Positions 10,546 to 20,564 of a stretch of 64,000 bases of DNA are shown in pieces (positions within the stretch are counted from its first letter, which is position 1; each line of letters begins with the position of its first letter). The position numbers were made by a program, and so were the translations under genes. A model generated the notes under the pieces. It was not told the DNA's origin and searched no databases. It saw only the letters and a list, made by a program, of their open reading frames with translations. Location: positions 62,001 to 126,000 of the forward strand of contig JAHDVF020000413.1 of NCBI GenBank assembly GCA_022606425.2, given 5' to 3'. The stretch comes from Lepidostoma basale (lineage: Eukaryota > Arthropoda > Insecta > Trichoptera > Lepidostomatidae).

Positions 10546-10599
10546 CTGAAAATGTTTGGTATTTAAAATTTATTTGCGGATTGCCTGATGCATGGATAA

Positions 10600-11290
10600 C
10601 TAAATGGATAGATGACAATAAATTAATGCCGAAATTTATAAGCGAATAAAAGGATAGATGAGGAAATGGATAGATAATGCCTAAATGGATAAGTATTATA
10701 ACTAAATATTTGCTATTGCCTGATGAATAGATAGTTAAATAATTTAATAAATAATGAAATAGATAAGTGAATCAATGACGAAATGGATAGATGCCTAAAT
10801 GGATAAATATTATAACTAAATATTTGCTATTGCCTGGTGAATCGATAGTTAAATAATTTAATAAATAATGAAATGGATAAGTGAATAAATGGATATATGA
10901 CGAAATGGATAGATGCTTAAATGGATAAGTTTTATAACTAAATATTTGCTGTTACCTGGTGAATTGATAGTTTAATAATTTAATAAATAAAGAAATAGAT
11001 AAGTGAATCAATGGATATATGACGAAATGGATAGATGCCTAAATGGATAAGCATGATACAGGTGAATTGATTGTTAAATATTATAATTTAATAATTAAAG
11101 AAATAGACAAGTGAATCAATGGATATATGACGAAATGGATAGATGCCTAAATGGATAAGGGATTAAATAGATGTTGAAAACGATGTAGAGTATAAATGGA
11201 TAGTCATAGAAATTGATAGATTATGAAATGAATAGATGCCTAATCGATAGATAACGAAATTGATAAGCGACTAAACGGATAGATAACTGT
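10600..11290. repeat. Minisatellite, period about 114-122 bases
   Basis: The phrase ACTAAATATTTGCT recurs at about 10701, 10815 and 10937, each followed by a spacer, TAATTTAATAAATAA and GACGAAATGGATAGATGC. Copies then degenerate into shorter GGATAGATGCCTAA units up to about 11290. It sits in intron 1 of the minus-strand receptor gene. Confidence 0.8.
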
Positions 11291-11299
11291 ATATCATTG

Positions 11300-11560
11300 A
11301 TACACAATGAACAACCAGCAACTAGCACATGTATCTACGATGAGAGATCTCGGGATCATCTATGAGAGTAGGCTGACTTTTCGTGCACATATCGAGAGAA
11401 TTTGTGACATTGCACTGAGGATGTAGGGGTTCATCGTCCGGACCGGAAGAGTTTTCAGAGATCCCAATGTGCTCAGAGTCCCATACAACGCGTTGGCTCG
11501 GAGCAGACTCGAAAATGGTTCTGTGATATGGAGTCCTTACGAGGCGATATATTATACTTT
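11300..11560 (+). mobile_element. Jockey-like LINE fragment
   Basis: Plus strand encodes VSTMRDLGIIYESRLTFRAH, IERICDIALRM, a stop, then LRVPYNALARSRLENGSVIW, a typical post-RT segment of Jockey/I-type elements. A related piece lies at 37914-38055. Confidence 0.65.
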
Positions 11561-11667
11561 TTTTTAGCTCTTTCTGAGCTAAAAAGAAGGAAAAAAAAAA
11601 CAGATGACCAAGGTACACATATTCAAGGATAGATTACGAAATCCATAGATAAATTAGAAACTCTCAC

Positions 11668-12227
11668 CTTGCGCACAGCGTCATAACGAAGCCGGCAAAC
11701 TGCAGCATCGCCGAGTAGCACACGTAGAACTGCCAAATGCAGGCAAACCAATAAGCGTTTCCGAGTGAACCGTCCAAGATGATGAACAGCACATAGTCCA
11801 CGCTGCACGTAATGGTGAGAGAGGTATATATGATTCCCATTAACCAAGCGTTTTGTCTTCTGGCCGTAGCGTAGTCAATACTGATCCCCAAGCTTCCAAG
11901 CTCTTTATCAAACTCGCACAATTCCTCCATCAGCGCACAGGTCCTGTGCCTGTTTTTGAGCGAAAGCGAAACGCACAGAAACGCCAGCACAGCTCCACTT
12001 GTTCGTTGAAAGAGGTCTGAATACATTGCTATCTTATTTTCCTTGCGTGTTCCGCTGGTTTTTATACGATCCACAAGCGGTATCAACGATACGCTTAGTA
12101 TCAATATTATAAGAATATTATACGCAACGCCATATTTCGTTGGCTTCCACTTGGAATCGGATGGAGCCAGGCCAAAATGCCTTACACAAAAATATATTGG
12201 ATTCAAAGACTTGTAAAATAACGACAT
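11668..12227 (-). CDS. Gustatory receptor, minus-strand gene, exon 1
   Basis: First exon of a receptor predicted to be a seven-segment membrane protein acting as a ligand-gated cation channel in chemosensory neurons (family knowledge). It has 186 codons plus two bases, from ATG at 12227 to the donor AG|GTGAGA at 11668/11667. It shows FCVRHFGLAPSDSKWKPTKYG near residues 13-33, membrane segments at about 34-52, 76-95, 127-151 and 158-182, and the family phrase SLSLKNRHRTC. It ends MTLCAR, split in phase 2 like every plus-strand cassette. It lacks the ITPYS-type residues after GLAP seen in most cassettes (APSDS here). It is transcribed away from the plus-strand array, with about 4 kb between the two start codons. 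I chose this ATG because the N-terminus (MSLFYKSLNPIY) aligns with the cassette starts (MSLFYQSILPVH at 41346). Confidence 0.92.
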
Positions 12228-12794
12228 TTTTAGCTATTTTTAAATGATTCTACTACGACATTTATATATCTGAAGCTCTCATGTTCATATCTAATTAAAA
12301 AAATATATTAAAAGTGTTTTGTTCAGATGAAAAATGTGTAAGTTTCTCATAGGCCCTTCCGTGACACAAATATAAACATCAAAACATTAGATTTTACGCG
12401 TTACTAATAATAAAAAAAATATTTAAATTCATTAAAATGATTCAAATTAATGCTTAAATACTATTTCTAGACACGAATTTCTTGTATTTGTTTGTTTATT
12501 CTCTTGTTACTAAGCATAAGCGTGTATCCAAGATGGCCGCTATAAGAGGCCTGCAATTCTGATATCAAAATGGTGACGTGTCACTAATTCGCGGTTCTTT
12601 TAGTATGTACAAATGAAAATATAATATTTCGTTGTACTTAAACAATATCATTAGCTTAAAATATTAAGTTTAAAATAATATCCTTGTTTTAATAAATTAT
12701 TTTAAACATCACAGGGTGTGTGGTTCCTTGATTCAATTAATTTATATTAATAAAATCGTCTGTTTTCTAGAGGTTTTATTATATTTTAACTAAC
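12228..12794. other. Upstream region of the minus-strand receptor, no gene
   Basis: Strongly AT-rich with no supportable frame. It must contain the promoter and 5' leader of the receptor that starts at 12227, but no core element could be singled out. Confidence 0.5.
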
Positions 12795-13592
12795 TAACCA
12801 TCACGCCGGAATCCGTATTGATGAAAAATATTTAAACCGTCTACATTTTGCCGACGATAACGTACTCGTGAGCAACACTCCGGAAGAACTAGCTGAAATA
12901 CTGAAAGAACTGAACGATGTATCCAAATCTGTAGGTTTGAATATGAACCTGGCAAAGACCAAGGTGATGGGCACGGAAAGGCTTGAAAGCAACGTGGACG
13001 GCTACAGATTTGAGAATGTCCAAGAATATACATACTTGGGACACAATATTCGACTGGGCCGAGATAACCAAACCGCAGAGCTAAAAATAAGAATTGGACT
13101 AAGCTGGGCAGCTTTCGGAAACATGAGTTACATCCTTAAAAACCGGAAAATAGCAACCAACCTGAAACGAAAAGAAACTGTAACATTGTCCAAACAAACT
13201 GCCGAGAAACTACGAGTGACCCAAAGAGTCATAGAAAGAGCCATGTTAGGAATAAGCCTAAGAGACAGAGTCAGAAACGATACGGTGAGGGAAAAAACAA
13301 AGGTCACTGACATCATCCACCGGGTGGCGACTCTAAAATGGCTATGGGCAGGTCATGTAGCCAGAAGCTCAGACGAAAAATAACAACAAGACAAGAAGAC
13401 TCCTGGCTTGGAGACCGTGGACGGCAAAGAAAAGTGCAGGGCGACCGCAAATACGGTGGAAGGATGATCTGAACAGACACGTCGGGATAACCTGGATGCA
13501 GTCTGCATAAGACAGAGTGACATGGAAGCGAATGAAGGAGGCATTTGTCTAGAAGTGGATGGGAATAGGCGGAGGAAGAAGAAGCAGTAGCA
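12795..13592 (+). mobile_element. LINE family D, 5'-truncated copy
   Basis: Begins at the RT catalytic region (LHFADDNVLVSNTPEELAE), then LNMNLAKTKVMG, YTYLGHNIRLGRDNQ, AFGNMSYILKNRKI, a small deletion, AMLGISLRDRVRNDTVREK, IIHRVATLKWLWAGHVARSS, and the shifted GRPQIRWKDDLNRHVG region ending near 13592 with a GAAGAAGAAG tail. Stops near 13381 show decay. A short family A start (TAACTAACCATCACGCC) precedes it. Confidence 0.8.
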
Positions 13593-13799
13593 AACACGCT
13601 GTATTTTGTTAGCCATTATTGATTAATTGTTCTCTTTATCCAGTAATTACTTAATAATCCACTTTACGAATAAAATGAATAACTGTCCTCATATGAAACA
13701 CCTTTTAATCAAATTATACATTTTTACGACAGCTTTTTTACTTGCTAATACAAAAAATAGCAAATCCACTCTACACAATTAACCTTATTAATTCCTAAC

Positions 13800-13935
13800 T
13801 AACTAATGGACTGCCATACTTTTCTTTCCTGACATATTTCTCTCAGGAATTACAAGAGTTCAGAACCTGTTTCAAGAGGCGCAGGACAGAGATGCTTTTG
13901 CTGCAGTGATCACCAACGTTGGGGTAACCTAACAC
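13800..13935. mobile_element. Chimeric scrap of LINE families A and B
   Basis: 13800-13846 is antisense family A 3' end (ACTGCCATACTTTTCTTTCC). 13847-13933 is sense family B (GITRVQNLFQEAQDRDAFAA, ending TNVGVT). They join without spacer. Confidence 0.6.
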
Positions 13936-13989
13936 GGCACCACACATTACAGTAAGAGATCGATTTTATTCTACTTTCTTTATTCTTTT

Positions 13990-14065
13990 GGCAGATCCAT
14001 GCTACACTTCCATACAATAGGGTCGGCACAAGAACACCATTGTGCACTGCCATCTTAGTTTTATT
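13990..14065 (-). mobile_element. LINE family A scrap
   Basis: Antisense of the AVHNGVLVPTLLYGSVAWI region only, about 75 bases. Confidence 0.55.
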
Positions 14066-14084
14066 TATCCGATTATATCATATC

Positions 14085-14480
14085 AGTTAACTCAATGAAC
14101 AGACTGGAAGCATTTGAAATGTGGCTCCATCGCCGAATGCTCAGAGTTCCCTGGACAGACATGGTTACCAATACCGAAGTCCTGAGGCGAGCTAGAGTTG
14201 ACAGGGAACTGTTATCAACTATCAAGGTTCGAAAGATCTCACATCTGGGTCATATACTGCGTGGGGAAAAGTACCACCTTTTCCAACTGATATTGGAGGG
14301 GGAAATTGAGGGACGCCGAGGGTCCGGAAGGAGACAAATGTCCTGGCTGCGAAACGTGAGGGAGTGGACCGGCATCCGAAGTGTGGAGGAGCTGTTCCGA
14401 GCGGCACAGCACAGGGACAGGTTCGCTGAGGTGATCGCCAACGTTGGGGGAACCCGACAGGGTACTTGAAGAAGAAGAAG
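14085..14480 (+). mobile_element. LINE family B 3' fragment
   Basis: Open for 124 codons: MNRLEAFEMWLHRRMLRVPW through WLRNVREWTGIRS to GGTRQGT and a GAAGAAGAAG tail. Very close to 8097-8490, so recent. It starts at nearly the same internal point as that copy. Confidence 0.8.
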
Positions 14481-14727
14481 ATATCATAAAATGTCTTGTA
14501 TTTTTATATAGAAATATTGATTAACTTGACCCATTGTACCATATATTAATTTGATAATTATAAAATTAACACAACCAATTAAGTTTCATTATGAAATTTT
14601 ACTTAACCTTTACGCTACAATACGCTTTTTTATCATTCAAAAATATGAAGGATCAAATAAAAAGCATCGATTTTTCTAAAGTGCTTTTTGTAGCTGTCGC
14701 AAATCCGGCACAGTGCCGCGCTTTGAG

Positions 14728-14892
14728 CGCAGTTAGTGCGAGAAAGGTGGAGAAGGATATTGAAATAAGGGTTAGGGCTGGAAACAAAGTGAATGATGCA
14801 CTTAATGTTGTCATCGCAAACAAAAGCCAGTTCAATGCTTCGCTTCCATACATAAGTGTCGGTACAAGAACATCATTGTGCACTGCCATTTA
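14728..14892. mobile_element. Chimeric LINE family A scrap
   Basis: 14728-14823 is sense (EKDIEIRVRAGNKVNDALNV), and 14826-14890 is antisense (the AVHNDVLVPTLMYGSEAL region). The 100-codon frame across this point (14591-14893) is an artefact of the junction. Confidence 0.6.
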
Positions 14893-14974
14893 AAATTTCT
14901 TTATATATGAATAATAAAGCCTATTTAAATGCATAATTTTTTAAATATTAAATTGTATCTATATAAAAAAATTA

Positions 14975-15370
14975 AAGTAGGATAAATGCCGTAGAAATAA
15001 GATCACGGAGATGAATGTGGGGAAAACGATATATGATAAAATACCGAACGATGAAATAAGTAAGAAATGAATGACTCCGACTAATGTGGCCGACATTCAA
15101 TATTTGATTTATTTGATCGCGCCGCGTTTCCTCGGTCTTCCTCTATTTTAAGTTTTATTAATTAGTATTCTTTTCACGTGTCCAAACCATTTTAATGTTA
15201 CTTTCATTATTTTGATATCAAACACATATTTTTTCCACACATTCGTCTAAGAGATCTCGTTTCTACTGCATTTATTCTACTTTCATCTTTCTTTTACTAA
15301 TTCCGTGCTTCGCTTCCATACATAAGCGTCGGTACAATAACACAATTGTGTGCTGCCATTTTTGCTCTTT
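14975..15370. mobile_element. Two opposed LINE family A fragments
   Basis: 14975-15065 is sense (SRINAVEIRS and MCGKTIYDKIPNDEI in broken frames). 15075-15370 is antisense, from the NVGH region through the AVHN region, with a deletion. Confidence 0.6.
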
Positions 15371-15399
15371 TAATATTATAATTATAAGACTATGTAAAG

Positions 15400-16125
15400 C
15401 ATTCTTCAAAATAACTACAATATGAAGATATATAAAGGCAAAACAAAGCTGCTGACTGTTGACCGAACACAACATCAGATGAGAGTAGTGATGTCAGGAG
15501 TTCCACTAAAGAACACCAAGGAGTTTGTCTACCTCGGGAGCAAAATAACATGGGACGGTCGGTCTAAGAGCGAGGTCGATAGCCGTATACATCAGGCTAG
15601 GCTTGCATTTAATTAAAGGTCGAAAATAATCTATTCGAATAATATATTCCTAAAACTGAGAATACTCCTCACCAAGACCTATGTACGGAGCATCTTGATG
15701 TACGGCTGCGAGACATGGTGCCTATCCGAAAGAGATAAACGGAGACTTGAGGCTTTTGAGATGTGGTCCTTTAGAATACCATTAGGAATTTCCTGGAGAG
15801 ACCACATCACAAATAAGGAGGTTCTCCAAAGAATCGAAGGAGGAAGGCACCTTCTCAGGACCTTGTCCGAAAGGCGTGCAAGATGGATCGGCCATGTAAT
15901 ACGACAGGAAGACCTCTTGCATGCCATAATGGAGGGTATGACCGAGGAGACAAACTCTAGGGAACGCCCACGCCGAGAGTACCTGGAGCACCTGTTGCTG
16001 GACGTGCGCTGCTCTTCATATGCAGATTTCAAAAGAGCCGCACAAGAGAGGGAAGAATGAAAGAGAAGAATAGAGGAAATTGCTGCAAACCAATCCCAGG
16101 ATTTAAACCAGAGAAGAAGAATGAT
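15400..16125 (+). mobile_element. LINE family B-like, divergent subfamily
   Basis: Two frames: KEFVYLGSKITWDGRSKSEV (15421-15616) and, after a shift, YVRSILMYGCETWCLSERDK, RRLEAFEMWSFRIPLGISWR, RRARWIGHVIRQEDLLHAIM and SYADFKRAAQERE (15695-16060). This is the C-terminal half only. The 3' end lies about 130 bases upstream of cassette 1. Confidence 0.75.
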
Positions 16126-16253
16126 TATATAATAAAGTCGATATATCGGCCATGGGGCATTGAAAAGGTTAAATTTTATTAGTTCACAGTTGTCGTAAAA
16201 CGCAGTTTTACCAGTTATAATTTTAATGGTGGAAGCGTTAAAAAACCTTAGTA

Positions 16254-16825
16254 ATGTTTCGTTCAAAATCGCCCTTATATTGCATATCACGACTTCTTGG
16301 TATTGCTCCATACTCGATCGTGGTCAATTCGAACACCACACGTTGGAAAACCACAGTTTTATCTTTTCTTTATAGTATTTTTATTTTATTTCTGGTATTG
16401 TTTTGCTGCGTTCCTATTATATGCCAAATCAGATCTATAATTGGAAATAAAGGCATGAATCAAATAGCAAATTATTCTGATACGTGTAGAAGGTTATATT
16501 CTATATCAATTGCTTTCCTTTGCATATTTCTATCTATAAAAAACAGGCATAAAACCTGTGAATTTCTCAACGATTTGGAAGATTTCGACGTGAAAATTTT
16601 CAACGCATGTGCTTCTATGGTGTACGATAAATTTCACAGGCAATGTAAGATGCGCTTATATCTTATAAACGGGCTACTGGGCGTATTCAATCTACTCGAT
16701 ATAGTTTTTTATATGTTAATTCAAAAACACGATACGATGTTTTGGCTGGCTATAGTGCTAACATTCTCTCTATATTTCAACACAGCTTTGGAATTTTCTT
16801 CGTATGTCGAAATGATATATATAAG
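16254..16825 (+). CDS. Gustatory receptor N-terminal exon, cassette 1
   Basis: First and most 5' of fourteen plus-strand receptor exons. 190 codons plus two bases, ATG at 16254, donor ATAAG|GTAAGA. It starts MFRSKSPLYCISRLLGIAPYS, so it lacks a few N-terminal residues compared with MAAVHWSVSPVY in others. The family core RLLGIAPYSIVV, SNTTRWKTT, four hydrophobic segments (about 37-58, 81-99, 127-152, 160-186) and FLSIKNRHKTC are all present. It ends IYIR in phase 2, matching the acceptor at 61794 about 45 kb away. No second or third receptor exon lies between. It is isolated in sequence from the other cassettes, suggesting an old branch. Open throughout. Expression from this distance is inferred. 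Confidence 0.85.
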
Positions 16826-16860
16826 GTAAGAATTAAAAAAAAAAATCATAATAATATAAA

Positions 16861-17085
16861 ACTAACTAACTAACTAACCATCACGCCGTCTCCCCGAAAG
16901 GGTAGGCAGAATGAATGGACTGTCACACTTTTACTGATGCGGCACTCCATCCTTCTCTAACTAACTAATAATAATAATAATATGCTAACTTTTAAAGCGC
17001 CGTTTTTGTAATGTAATCGCCTCAAGGGCGCAATAAGACGTGTTTTAAATCTAAATGTGAACGCTGCATCAGATTGATATTTTTT
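16861..17085 (-). mobile_element. LINE family A end plus CR1-like 3' UTR scrap
   Basis: 16861-16965 is the antisense family A 3' end, beginning in a CTAA repeat and containing a CACTTTTACTGATGCGGC variant shared with 29468-29580. 16968-17085 matches 25955-26085, the 3' untranslated part of the CR1-like element there. Confidence 0.65.
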
Positions 17086-17812
17086 TATTTATTTTTTTGT
17101 ATTTAATTTATTTTTTTAAAAACCCGATTAGGTTATATGGATACATTTTTAGATCTTACTATTAATTATGTTATGTTTCAGATATATTTTATATTGAGTT
17201 GTAGTGACACTCCTTGTGTCTTTTGGTAGTTCATTGTAAAGTTTCAGTTACTGAAAGGCGGCCATGATCGAAGTAGGAACAATCGACGAGCGTGCATGTC
17301 ACGATGTGTGAATGTAGAAGAGGAGCGAGAATTATGCCAGGATAAACCAATGTGGTGATCCATACTCTCTTCCTACCCCTCTGAGGAAACAGCGTGATGG
17401 TTAGTTAGTTAGTTAAGTATACGTTAACAACGTAAACGGACCAAGAAATAGAGCAAGATTTAGGAAATCGTGGCACGATCAAATAAATCAAATATTAAAT
17501 CTCGACCACCTAAGGAGTCGGAGAATTCGACGCGCGTGCATGACAGGATGTATGAATGTTGAGGAAGCGAGAGAAGTATTTCAGGAAAGAACAGTGTGGC
17601 GGTCCATTTTTTCTGCCCCTTCGGAGAGACGGCGGTTTAGTAAGCTTTTTTAATTTTTTTTTATTTAATTTATTTTTTTTAAAACCCAATTGGGTTATAT
17701 GGATACATTTTTAGATCTAACTATTAATTATGTATTGTTTCAGATATATTTTATATTGAGTTGTAGTGAGATTCCTTGTGTCTTTTGGTAGTTCATTGTA
17801 AAGTTTCAGTCC
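17067..17812. repeat. Direct repeat of about 165 bases around LINE copies
   Basis: TTAGGTTATATGGATACATT, CAGATATATTTTATATTGAG and CTTGTGTCTTTTGGTAGTTC occur at 17090-17244 and again at 17640-17812. The first copy is probably a duplicated or re-inserted end of the element that follows at 17812. Two sense family A pieces fill the gap. Confidence 0.7.
17245..17640 (+). mobile_element. Two consecutive LINE family A 3' ends
   Basis: The first (17245-17412) ends with a GTTA repeat near 17400. The second (17413-17640) restarts at NVNGPRNRARFRKSWHDQIN and runs to the CTTCGGAGAGACGGCG end. Both are short and decayed. Confidence 0.65.
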
Positions 17813-18105
17813 ATTGTTCAATATCCTTGATTGTCCTGTCTTAGTACGTGCATTCGGTAAGTGATATCTGTCACAGTTCCTGGTCCAGTGTCTCTTTCGT
17901 CTGAATTTTTAGTTAATTTGTAGCTGCTGTCTGTTGTCTTTTCCATGGTCACTCTGTGTACAATTTCCAATGTCTCAAATTTGGTCAGGTCTGATATGTC
18001 CATTTGTTTTGTTTGTCTGTAAACTTGTAAACCCAACCATGTAAGGTAGTTAATGTTGAATGCTAATTTTATTATTTTATTTTGTTGTCGTTGGCTTAGT
18101 TAAGT
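17813..18105 (-). mobile_element. Unclassified LINE fragment
   Basis: A 72-codon minus-strand frame (LQVYRQTKQMDISDLTKFET and so on) follows the 17640-17812 repeat. The repeat context suggests a retroelement, but no diagnostic motif is present. Confidence 0.35.
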
Positions 18106-18109
18106 TATT

Positions 18110-18512
18110 TTAATGGTCTCAGTATGTGTGGTAGAACGATGTACGACAGAATCTCAAATGCTGATATTTGGAAGGAATGTAGAGCGAAAGAAGGTATTAT
18201 GAACAAAATTATGAAAGGTTCGCTGCATTGGTTCGGACATATGGAGCGCATGGCTGAAGAAAGAATGGTTAAAAAAGTATACGTTAACGATGTAAATGGA
18301 GTAAGGAGTCGAGGTAGACCGAGGAAAACATGGCATGTCCAAATTAATCAAATATTAAAGGTTGGTCATGTCAGAAGCCGGAAGAATCGACGCGCGTGTA
18401 TGACTCGATGTATGAATGTGGAGGAAGCTAGAGAGGTATGTCAGGATAGAGTAGTGTGACGGTCCATTCTCTCTGCCTACCCCTGCGGGGAAACGGCGTG
18501 ACGGTTTGTTGT
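18110..18512 (+). mobile_element. LINE family A 3' fragment
   Basis: Open for 111 codons: MCGRTMYDRISNADIWKECR, GSLHWFGHMERMAEER, RGRPRKTWHVQINQIL, RRACMTRCMNVEEAREVCQD. It ends with a GTT repeat rather than GTTA. It lies 200 bases upstream of cassette 2. Confidence 0.8.
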
Positions 18513-18702
18513 TGTTGTTGTTGTGTCAATATTATGATGTTAAATAATCGGGAAAGTATTTTAATTAAAAAAATAGAAACGATGTATTCCTTTCATTATA
18601 CATACAGTAGATTAATTACAATCAATTAAATTAATGTATTTATTAAATTGGGAGTTATGCTAAGAAATTCATTAGATTCTTTTGTTTTAAGTAGTCGACA
18701 AA

Positions 18703-18714
18703 CGCGTCAACAAA
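18703..18714 (+). promoter_or_regulatory. Conserved leader block CGCGTCAACAAA before cassette 2
   Basis: Lies directly before the ATG at 18715. The same block (CGCGTC, one variable base, ACAAA) precedes cassettes 3, 5, 6 and 7. It could be a translation-start context or a proximal promoter element kept through duplication. Confidence 0.5.
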
Positions 18715-19298
18715 ATGGCTGCCGTGCATAGATCGGTATCGCTCGTATACAACGTTTCTCGACTATTTGGTATCGCTCCTTACTCTACCGTTGTCGAAGA
18801 TAATAAGACTCATTGGAAAGTTACCAAGATTTCTATACTATATGTTTTTTTCGTTATAATTCTTTTATTGATCGGTTTGTTTCCAATCTACCAGCATATT
18901 TCTGTATATGATCTTGAAGATGGCCATGAAAACAACATTGCTTTACAATCAAACATGATAAGAAGAGCGAGTTCGGTTGTCACTACTTTCATTTGCATTT
19001 TCGTTTCGCTGAAGAATAGATATGTGACATGCAGCTTCATGAATGGTTTGCGCGATTTCGATGTGGAATTGATCAACAACGGAATGAATGTGGACCACGA
19101 AGGAGAGCGCAAAGTTATTCTGACCCGTTTCGCTTCTATCTATGTCCTGTTTACGATCACAATGGTCTTAGATTTTATTTTCTACGTCTTCATGCGATCG
19201 AAGAAGCTGCTGTTTTGGCTAGCCGTTGTCTTAGTCACTACCATTTTTTTTTTCACCATAATTCAGTTCTCCGCTTTTGTTGTGCTGTTGCTATCAAG
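18715..19298 (+). CDS. Gustatory receptor N-terminal exon, cassette 2
   Basis: 194 codons plus two bases, donor TCAAG|GTGAGT, phase 2. MAAVHRSVSLVYNVSRLFG is followed by IAPYSTVVEDNKTHWKVTKI, the hallmark of the largest cassette group (2, 3, 5, 6, 7). Membrane segments lie at about 39-60, 83-101, 133-158 and 166-190, with a VSLKNRYVTC phrase after segment 2. It ends LLSR. The exon is open and in strong start context (ACAAAATGG). The intron frame that continues past the donor has no receptor similarity. Role: candidate ligand-selecting half of a receptor once joined to the shared exon at 61794 (inference). Confidence 0.88.
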
Positions 19299-19639
19299 GT
19301 GAGTCTTAACCTGTCTGGTAGTGTGCCAGTATTGTTGCGTTTACAAATAATGTGTCATTCAATATATTATCGAATACCAAACGATACTGACATCTGTGAA
19401 CGTTTGTTAGAAGTTTTTAGCAATGTAACTATAATACCGACGGAGTAAATCACTTTTAAAATATTACGTGACGTCATCACTATCATGTTACTTGTCAACC
19501 TTTTAATGTCAGTCTACGATTTATATTTCACTAGTTGTTTGAGTATAATCAAAACATAATTAAACTCAAACATTAGTATAAATTCAATTACTTAAGTGAA
19601 ATCATTATTATGAAATTATTTAAATTATGAAATTATATC

Positions 19640-19785
19640 ATGTTGGCCAGAGAAATCGACGCGCATGCATGACACGATGTATGAATGTTGAGGAAGCGAG
19701 TGAAATATGTCAGGAAAGAAAAGTGTGGCAGTCCATTCTTTCTGCCTACCCCTTCGGGGAGACGGCGTGACGGTTAGTTAGTTTT
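19640..19785 (+). mobile_element. LINE family A 3' end
   Basis: Sense RNRRACMTRCMNVEEAS region to GGGGAGACGGCGTGACGG and GTTAGTTAG. About 145 bases. Confidence 0.7.
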
Positions 19786-19794
19786 TTATTATTA

Positions 19795-20097
19795 TTAACA
19801 CTAATAAAAACTAATCATCACACCGTCTCTCCTGGAGAGGAGGCAGAAATAATAGACCCCCATACTGTTCTATCCTGACATACTTCTATCGCATCCTCTT
19901 CATTCATACATCGTGTCATGCACGCACGTCGATTTCTCCGACTTCTCACGTGACCGACATTTAATATTCACGTCGTTCACATATACCTTATTCACGATTC
20001 TATCTTCATTCATTCTTTCCATGTGTAAACCATCTTAACGACCCTTTCATTTTTTTTTTTCGCTTCACTTCCATACTATAAGTACTTGGTACAAATA
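19795..20097 (-). mobile_element. LINE family A 3' fragment
   Basis: Antisense copy from the CATCACACCGTCTCTCC end to about 20097. It faces the preceding sense copy tail to tail. Confidence 0.65.
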
Positions 20098-20408
20098 ATG
20101 GTGTTATGAAAGGATCATTAAGATGGTTTGGACACATGGAAATAATGAATTAAGAAATAATGGTCAAAAAAAGTATATGTTAACGATATAAATGGAACTA
20201 GAAATAGGGAAGACCGAGGAAAACGTGGCACGATCAAATAAATGAAATATTTAATGTCGGCCACACGAGGAGTTGGATAAATCGACGCGGGTGCATGACA
20301 CGATGTATGAATATGAGGGAAGCGAAAGAAAAATGTCAGGAAAGAAAAGTGTGGCAGTCCATCTTTTCTGCCTACTCGTTCGGATAGACTGCGTGATGGT
20401 GTGAGTAA
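20098..20408 (+). mobile_element. LINE family A 3' fragment
   Basis: Sense piece beginning NGVMKGSLRWFGHMEIMN and ending with CTTCGGATAGACTGCGTGATGG. Head-to-head with the copy before it, so 19640-20408 is a run of three alternately oriented fragments. Confidence 0.65.
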
Positions 20409-20564
20409 GAAGAAGATGTTATCCTTGATATTTTTCGACTTCAATGTTCCATTCATCTCTTCAGTTTTATATTACCTTTTTGAATTTTTTTTTTATGAAT
20501 TTGGATAACTATAAAAAAAAGTGATTTATTGTTTAAGAAACAATTAATCACTCTTGTATTTATA

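Noticed and set aside
10600..11290. CRISPR-like array
   Set aside because: Repeats have no unique spacers of constant length, and the host is an insect. It is a degenerate minisatellite.
14591..14893. 100-codon frame as a small gene
   Set aside because: It runs across the junction of sense and antisense LINE family A pieces, so it is accidental.
19029..19448. 139-codon frame overlapping cassette 2
   Set aside because: Shadow frame of the receptor exon, with no similarity of its own.
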